Of a DNA stretch of 64,000 bases, positions 59,632 to 64,000 are shown in pieces. The notes beneath the pieces were generated by a model, which was not told the DNA's origin, ran no database searches, and saw only the letters and a list, made by a program, of their open reading frames with translations. The translations under genes were made by a program, and so were the position numbers. The stretch comes from Bacillus_CJ salitolerans (GTDB lineage: Bacteria > Bacillota > Bacilli > Bacillales > SA4), in NCBI RefSeq assembly GCF_042680805.1, contig NZ_JBHUEM010000003.1, positions 558,001 through 622,000 on the forward strand. Direction: 5' to 3'. Each line of letters begins with the position of its first letter. The first letter of the stretch is position 1.

Positions 59632-60594
59632 GTGGAAACTTTTTTTCTTAACCATCCACATCATATCAAGAGAGAATTAACGAAACCGAAAGCGATGGCT
59701 TTTGGCTATTTTGATGGCGTCCACCTCGGTCATCAACAAGTGATAAACGAAGCTAGAAAAATGGCACATAGGAAAGGCTATCAGAGTGCTGTAATGACAT
59801 TTCATCCACACCCTTCGATTGTCCTAGGCAAGAATAACCCAATTAGGCATTCATTAACTCCACTGAATGATAAAATTGAAATCATAGAAAGCCTTGGGGT
59901 GGATGAATTGTATGTAGTCGAATTTTCCGAAGCTTTTTCGATGTTACTTCCACAAGAATTTGTAGATAGCTATATCATTGGTTTACATGTTAAACATGCT
60001 GTAGCTGGATTTGATTTTACATATGGAAAAATGGGGAAAGGAACGATGGAAACACTCCCATTTCATTCACGCCATGAATTCGAGCAAACGGTAGTAGGAA
60101 AAATCGAATTAGCTCATAAAAAAGTAAGCTCTACTTATATTCGATCTTTACTCCAAGAAGGAGATGTATCAAAGGTACAGATGCTATTGGGTAGGAATTA
60201 CAAAATTAAAGGTACTATTATTCATGGAGAAAAAAGAGGGAGAACAATCGGTTTTCCAACTGCCAATATAAAGATGGAAGAACAATACTTACTCCCGAAA
60301 CTTGGAGTGTATGTAGTCAAATTAAAGGTTCGGGATACATGGTATGAAGGTGTTTGTAACATCGGACTTAAACCAACATTCCATGATGATTTAAAGGAAG
60401 TTTCCATCGAAGTGCACCTTCTTGAATTTAGTGATACGATTTATGATCAAAAAGTTGAACTGGAATTCATCGCTCGTATCCGTGATGAACAAAAATTTGG
60501 AAATATTCAGGAGTTAATTGATAGAATTCATAGAGATGTATCAGAAGCAAAAAACTTCTTTAATTCTTTAATCATCCCTACATTAAAAGATTAA
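59632..60594 (+). CDS. ribF: Bifunctional riboflavin kinase/FAD synthetase
   Basis: Converts riboflavin to FMN and then FAD (RibC in B. subtilis nomenclature). 320 residues with a GTG start at 59632 after AATAAGGTGATAAAAA. The N-terminal nucleotidyltransferase has GYFDGVHLGHQQVI (HxGH) and the SSTYIRSLL segment. The C-terminal flavokinase has IHGEKRGRTIGFPTANIKM and the conserved YEGVCNIGLKPTF. FMN made here controls riboflavin riboswitches. Confidence 0.98.
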   Translation: METFFLNHPHHIKRELTKPKAMAFGYFDGVHLGHQQVINEARKMAHRKGYQSAVMTFHPHPSIVLGKNNPIRHSLTPLNDKIEIIESLGVDELYVVEFSEAFSMLLPQEFVDSYIIGLHVKHAVAGFDFTYGKMGKGTMETLPFHSRHEFEQTVVGKIELAHKKVSSTYIRSLLQEGDVSKVQMLLGRNYKIKGTIIHGEKRGRTIGFPTANIKMEEQYLLPKLGVYVVKLKVRDTWYEGVCNIGLKPTFHDDLKEVSIEVHLLEFSDTIYDQKVELEFIARIRDEQKFGNIQELIDRIHRDVSEAKNFFNSLIIPTLKD

Positions 60595-60619
60595 CCTAAC
60601 CTGTAACCATTTAAAAAAC

Positions 60620-60648
60620 TTGCATTATGATTTGAAATTATGTATGAT
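60620..60648 (+). promoter_or_regulatory. SigA promoter of rpsO
   Basis: TTGCAT (60620-60625), 17-nt spacer, TATGAT (60643-60648), about 90 nt upstream of rpsO. Confidence 0.65.
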
Positions 60649-60677
60649 AGAAAGCGTATGTTATGAACCATTGCTTG

Positions 60678-60701
60678 GCAAGTCGATTCACCGACGCTTG
60701 C
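60678..60701 (+). promoter_or_regulatory. Candidate S15 leader (rpsO autoregulation)
   Basis: GCAAG-TCG (60678-60685) pairs with CGA (60692-60694) and CTTGC (60697-60701) around a 6-nt loop, with a 2-nt bulge. S15 is known to bind its own mRNA leader in Bacillaceae; the location between promoter and start codon fits. Exact match to the described leader class was not verified. Confidence 0.5.
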
Positions 60702-60739
60702 TCGGTAATAGGGGATTTATAAAATAGGAGGTGAAAAGG

Positions 60740-61009
60740 ATGGCTTTAACACAAGAGCGTAAGAACGAAATCATTGCTGAATACAAAACTCATGCAACAG
60801 ATACTGGATCACCAGAAGTTCAAATTGCTGTCCTAACAGAGCAAATCAATACTTTGAACGATCATTTACGTACTCATAAGAAAGATCACCACTCACGTCG
60901 TGGTCTACTTAAGATGGTTGGTAAGCGTCGTAACTTACTTAACTACCTACGTAATAAGGATGTAACTCGTTATCGCGATTTAATTAACAAGCTTGGTCTT
61001 CGTCGATAA
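60740..61009 (+). CDS. rpsO: 30S ribosomal protein S15
   Basis: Primary 16S rRNA-binding protein, 89 residues, the standard length, from ATG 60740. The GTG at 60731 is in frame but is part of AGGAGGTGAAAAGG. EYKTHATDTGSPEVQIAVLTEQINTLNDHLRTHKKDHHSRRGLLKMVGKRRNLLNYLRNKD is the family core. Followed by a strong terminator. Confidence 0.99.
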   Translation: MALTQERKNEIIAEYKTHATDTGSPEVQIAVLTEQINTLNDHLRTHKKDHHSRRGLLKMVGKRRNLLNYLRNKDVTRYRDLINKLGLRR

Positions 61010-61028
61010 ATGTTGGTTATGTTTAAGT

Positions 61029-61054
61029 AAAAGCGGGAAATATCCCGCTTTTTT
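61029..61054 (+). terminator. Terminator after rpsO
   Basis: Perfect 10-bp stem AAAAGCGGGA (61029-61038) with TCCCGCTTTT (61043-61052), 4-nt loop, T run. Confidence 0.95.
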
Positions 61055-61247
61055 ATTATATTATTTATAAATCCCATTAATTTCCGGTTATACTAGTTTT
61101 TACTACGATTTTCGTTAAAAATTATTTACATATACTTCATCTATTTGATATGTTTTAATCAATATAGGAAATACTACATACTGGATTATTTATTTTCTAG
61201 GAATAAAATAGTAATTTTGGAAATGCAAGAGAGGGGTACTCATCAAT

Positions 61248-63362
61248 ATGGGACAAGAAAAACAAGTCTTCTCCATGGAATGGGCTGGTCGTCCACTGGT
61301 TGTTGAAGTAGGACAGTTAGCAAAACAAGCAAATGGAGCTGTACTCATTCGTTATGGAGATACTGCTGTTTTATCAACAGCAACAGCATCGAAAGAACCA
61401 AAAGATTTAAGCTTTTTCCCACTTACAGTGAACTATGAAGAAAGACTATATGCCGTTGGGAAAATTCCAGGTGGCTTTATTAAGCGTGAAGGTCGACCTA
61501 GTGAAAAGGCTATTCTAGCAAGTCGATTAATTGACCGCCCAATTAGACCACTATTTGCTGAAGGGTTTAGAAACGAAGTTCAAGTCATTAGTATCGTCAT
61601 GAGTGTGGATCAGGATTGTTCATCTGAAATGGCAGCTATGTTCGGGTCTTCACTTGCCTTATGTGTTTCAGACATACCGTTTGAAGGACCTATCGCTGGG
61701 GTAACAGTTGGTAGAGTAAACGGGGAATTCCTAATCAATCCTTCTGTTGACCAAATGGAACAATCAGATATAGATTTAGTTGTTGCTGGTACAAAGGAAG
61801 CCATAAACATGGTAGAGGCTGGAGCAAATGAAGTTCCAGAAGAAACAATGTTAGAGGCAATCATGTTTGGACATGAGGAAATCAAACGATTAATTGAGTT
61901 CCAAGAAAAGATAGTTGGTCAAGTTGGAAAAGAAAAGAGAGAAGTTATTCTTTATGAAGTGAATAAAGAAATAGAAAATGAAGTTAGAGCACTTGCTGAA
62001 GAAAAAATGAAGTTAGCTGTTCAAGTCTTTGAAAAACATGCACGTGAAGAAGCGATTAACGAAGTAAAAAAAGAAGTTATGGCAGTTTTTGAAGAAAAAG
62101 AGCTTGATGATAAAGCATTAAAAGAAGTATCAGAAGTCCTTTATATGCTTGTAAAGGAAGAAGTTCGTCGACTAATTACACAAGATAAAGTTAGACCAGA
62201 TGGTCGAAAGAAAGATGAAATCAGGCCATTAACTTCAGAGGTAGGTATATTACCAAGAACACACGGTTCAGGACTTTTCACCCGCGGACAAACCCAAGCT
62301 TTAAGTGTTTGTACATTAGGAGCTTTAGGGGATGTGCAAATTTTAGATGGGCTTGGAATTGAAGAAGAGAAGCGCTTTATGCATCATTACAACTTCCCAC
62401 AATTTAGCGTAGGGGAAACAGGACCGATAAGAGGCCCAGGTAGAAGAGAGATCGGTCATGGCGCACTAGGAGAAAGAGCATTAGAACCAATCATACCGTC
62501 AGAGAAGGATTTCCCGTATACTATTCGCCTTGTTTCAGAAGTTCTCGAGTCTAATGGATCAACTTCCCAAGCAAGTATTTGTGCAAGTACACTTGCAATG
62601 ATGGATGCAGGTGTGCCTATTAAAGCACCAGTGGCTGGTATTGCGATGGGGCTTGTGAAAAAGGATGAACACTATACTATTCTTTCTGATATACAAGGGA
62701 TGGAAGATCACTTAGGAGATATGGATTTTAAAGTAGCTGGAACAGCAAATGGTGTCACAGCTCTTCAAATGGATATAAAAATAGATGGGTTGTCGAGGGA
62801 AATTTTGGAAGAAGCCTTAACCCAAGCTAAAGTTGGTCGTATGCATATATTAGAGCATATGTTAAGCACTATTAATGAGCCTCGTGTTGAACTGTCTCGT
62901 TATGCACCAAAAATCTTAACAATGAGTATTAACCCAGATAAAATCCGAGATGTGATTGGGCCAAGTGGTAAGCAAATCAACAAGATAATTGAAGAAACAG
63001 GTGTTAAAATTGATATCGAGCAAGATGGTACAATCTTTATCTCTTCCATTGATGAACCAATGAATCAAAAGGCGAAGAAAATTATAGAGGATATCGTACG
63101 AGAAGTAGAAGTTGGCCAAATGTACTTAGGTAAAGTAAAGCGTATTGAAAAGTTTGGCTGCTTTGTTGAGATATTTAGTGGAAAAGATGGTCTTGTCCAT
63201 ATTTCTGAATTAGCCGAGGAACGTGTAGGTAAAGTTGAGGATGTTGTGTCAATTGGTGATGAAATCTTAGTAAAGGTTACTGAGATTGATAAGCAAGGAA
63301 GAGTGAACCTATCACGTAAAGCAGTTCTAAAACAACAAAAGGAAGAAAACCCAACATCTTAG
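61248..63362 (+). CDS. pnpA: Polyribonucleotide nucleotidyltransferase (PNPase)
   Basis: Phosphorolytic 3'-5' exoribonuclease and degradosome partner. 704 residues: two RNase PH domains separated by a helical linker (about 215-300). The second PH domain has RTHGSGLFTRGQTQALSVCTLG, FPQFSVGETGPIRGPGRREIGHGALGERAL and SEVLESNGSTSQASICASTLAMMDAGVPI. C-terminal KH (IRDVIGPSGKQINKIIEETG) and S1 (CFVEIFSGKDGLVHISELAEERVGKVED) domains follow. The 238-nt upstream gap after rpsO shows only a weak TTTACA-N18-TATGTT promoter-like match (about 61127-61156). Confidence 0.98.
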   Translation: MGQEKQVFSMEWAGRPLVVEVGQLAKQANGAVLIRYGDTAVLSTATASKEPKDLSFFPLTVNYEERLYAVGKIPGGFIKREGRPSEKAILASRLIDRPIRPLFAEGFRNEVQVISIVMSVDQDCSSEMAAMFGSSLALCVSDIPFEGPIAGVTVGRVNGEFLINPSVDQMEQSDIDLVVAGTKEAINMVEAGANEVPEETMLEAIMFGHEEIKRLIEFQEKIVGQVGKEKREVILYEVNKEIENEVRALAEEKMKLAVQVFEKHAREEAINEVKKEVMAVFEEKELDDKALKEVSEVLYMLVKEEVRRLITQDKVRPDGRKKDEIRPLTSEVGILPRTHGSGLFTRGQTQALSVCTLGALGDVQILDGLGIEEEKRFMHHYNFPQFSVGETGPIRGPGRREIGHGALGERALEPIIPSEKDFPYTIRLVSEVLESNGSTSQASICASTLAMMDAGVPIKAPVAGIAMGLVKKDEHYTILSDIQGMEDHLGDMDFKVAGTANGVTALQMDIKIDGLSREILEEALTQAKVGRMHILEHMLSTINEPRVELSRYAPKILTMSINPDKIRDVIGPSGKQINKIIEETGVKIDIEQDGTIFISSIDEPMNQKAKKIIEDIVREVEVGQMYLGKVKRIEKFGCFVEIFSGKDGLVHISELAEERVGKVEDVVSIGDEILVKVTEIDKQGRVNLSRKAVLKQQKEENPTS

Positions 63363-63375
63363 AAATAATCAGAAC

Positions 63376-63403
63376 AGAAGCTGGGAGTACCGGCTTCTTT
63401 TTG
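63376..63403 (+). terminator. Terminator after pnpA
   Basis: 9-bp stem AGAAGCTGG (63376-63384) with CCGGCTTCT (63390-63398), one G-U pair, 5-nt loop, T5 tail. Confidence 0.9.
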
Positions 63404-63459
63404 TTGCATACCATTTAGAATTTGGAATTGAGCTACGTCCACTTTTAGTTCTACCTTGT

Positions 63460-63492
63460 CCCCCTTGTACATAATTTTTACTACAAAGGGGG
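63460..63492 (+). promoter_or_regulatory. Hairpin covering the ylxY ribosome binding site
   Basis: CCCCCTTGTA (63460-63469) pairs with TACAAAGGGGG (63482-63492) with one bulged A. The right arm contains the AAAGGGGG Shine-Dalgarno of the following gene, so the structure would hide it. Confidence 0.55.
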
Positions 63493-63500
63493 AAGTATAA

Positions 63501-64000
63501 ATGAAAAGAATGATGATTCAGCTAATTGCTTTTTCAACTATTCTTCTATTAACTTTTAGTTCGGTGCAAAATCCCTTCGCTAATGATTATTTAAGCCAAA
63601 TGAAACAAGCGGCAATTACTGTTTCTACTGTGCATGATGATTTATTTAAGGAGATTGAATCGAAGAAAGCAGAATATGAAATACAACCACAAAATGCTGA
63701 AATACATAAAGTGTGGAAAGCAACACCTGGGTATAACGGTTTATCAGTTGATGTTGAAAAATCATATGAGAATATGAAGAAGGATGGTGTCTTTGACCCA
63801 AAAAGGTTAGTGTTTAAGGAGGTGCCGCCATCCGTACATCTATCTGACCTGCCGCCCCAGCCTATTTACCGTGGCCATCCAGATAAACAGATGGTAGCAT
63901 TTTTAATTAATGTAGCTTGGGGGAATGAATATATCCCAACAATGCTTGAGATATTAAAAAAACATAAAGTAACCGCTACCTTTTTTCTTGAAGGCCGCTG
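63501..64000 (+). CDS. ylxY: YlxY-like polysaccharide-deacetylase-family protein (partial, 3' end beyond window)
   Basis: Open to the window edge; 166 residues visible. The N-terminal signal-like helix MKRMMIQLIAFSTILLLTFSSVQ indicates export. A poorly conserved region (about 25-125) leads into the start of the NodB fold: MVAFLINVAWGNEYIPTMLEILKKHKVTATFFLEGR. In active deacetylases the first strand reads TFDDGP; here it is LINVAWGN, so the metal-binding Asp pair is absent, as in other YlxY proteins. Deacetylase activity is therefore doubtful. The start follows AAAGGGGGAAGTATAA. Position after pnpA agrees with B. subtilis. Confidence 0.9.
   Translation, partial: MKRMMIQLIAFSTILLLTFSSVQNPFANDYLSQMKQAAITVSTVHDDLFKEIESKKAEYEIQPQNAEIHKVWKATPGYNGLSVDVEKSYENMKKDGVFDPKRLVFKEVPPSVHLSDLPPQPIYRGHPDKQMVAFLINVAWGNEYIPTMLEILKKHKVTATFFLEGR

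Noticed and set aside
1..64000. CRISPR arrays, tRNA/rRNA genes, prophage, intact transposase, defence genes
   Set aside because: No regularly spaced repeats, cloverleaf genes, or such proteins were recognised; all long frames are housekeeping or motility genes.

Overview
The window is a low-GC chromosomal segment from a member of the Bacillaceae (Bacillus sensu lato). Every recognisable gene is on the + strand. Gene order follows the familiar Bacillus backbone: ylqH, sucCD, dprA, topA, trmFO, hslVU (clpQY), codY, the fla/che operon, rpsB-tsf, pyrH-frr-uppS-cdsA-dxr-rseP-proS-polC, the rimP-nusA-infB operon, truB-ribF, rpsO, pnpA, ylxY. Species cannot be fixed from the sequence alone. No rRNA, tRNA, CRISPR array, prophage or intact insertion sequence was seen.

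Regions. (1) 1-5.8 kb: a stand-alone FlhB C-terminal-domain protein, succinyl-CoA synthetase, the DNA-uptake protein DprA and topoisomerase I. (2) 5.86-10.2 kb: tRNA methyltransferase TrmFO, the HslVU protease and the nutritional repressor CodY. The tyrosine recombinase gene xerC (codV), which sits between trmFO and clpQ in B. subtilis, is absent here and a 273-nt non-coding gap takes its place. (3) 10.5-39.1 kb: one nearly uninterrupted motility and chemotaxis operon, flgB to a swrB-like gene. It holds the basal body, export gate, C ring (FliG/M/Y), hook, FlhF/FlhG placement GTPase/ATPase, CheY/B/A/W/C/D and the motility sigma factor SigD. It also carries a DUF3766-type gene and two small genes I cannot name. 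(4) 39.1-53 kb: ribosomal protein S2, EF-Ts, UMP kinase, ribosome recycling factor, then isoprenoid/phospholipid enzymes, the intramembrane protease RseP, ProRS and the replicative polymerase PolC. (5) 53-64 kb: the rimP-nusA-ylxR-ylxQ-infB-ylxP-rbfA translation/transcription operon, truB, ribF, rpsO, pnpA and the start of a YlxY-type deacetylase-like gene cut by the window end.

The genes themselves are conventional; the less expected signals are in non-coding DNA. The flbD/swrD start region has a perfect Shine-Dalgarno, then a perfect 10-bp hairpin, then the conserved TTG start, so the hairpin appears to loop out excess spacer. The rimP leader contains two short GC hairpins resembling the right end of an IS200/IS605 (TnpB-type) element inside an unusually long gap. 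A terminator-like bipartite hairpin lies downstream of the likely fla/che promoter. Two sites resemble SigD promoters or -10 elements inside the operon that encodes SigD. Several ribosomal-protein leaders are structured. Start codons were moved from the longest open frame wherever a clear ribosome binding site or family N terminus decided it; these choices are noted per gene.
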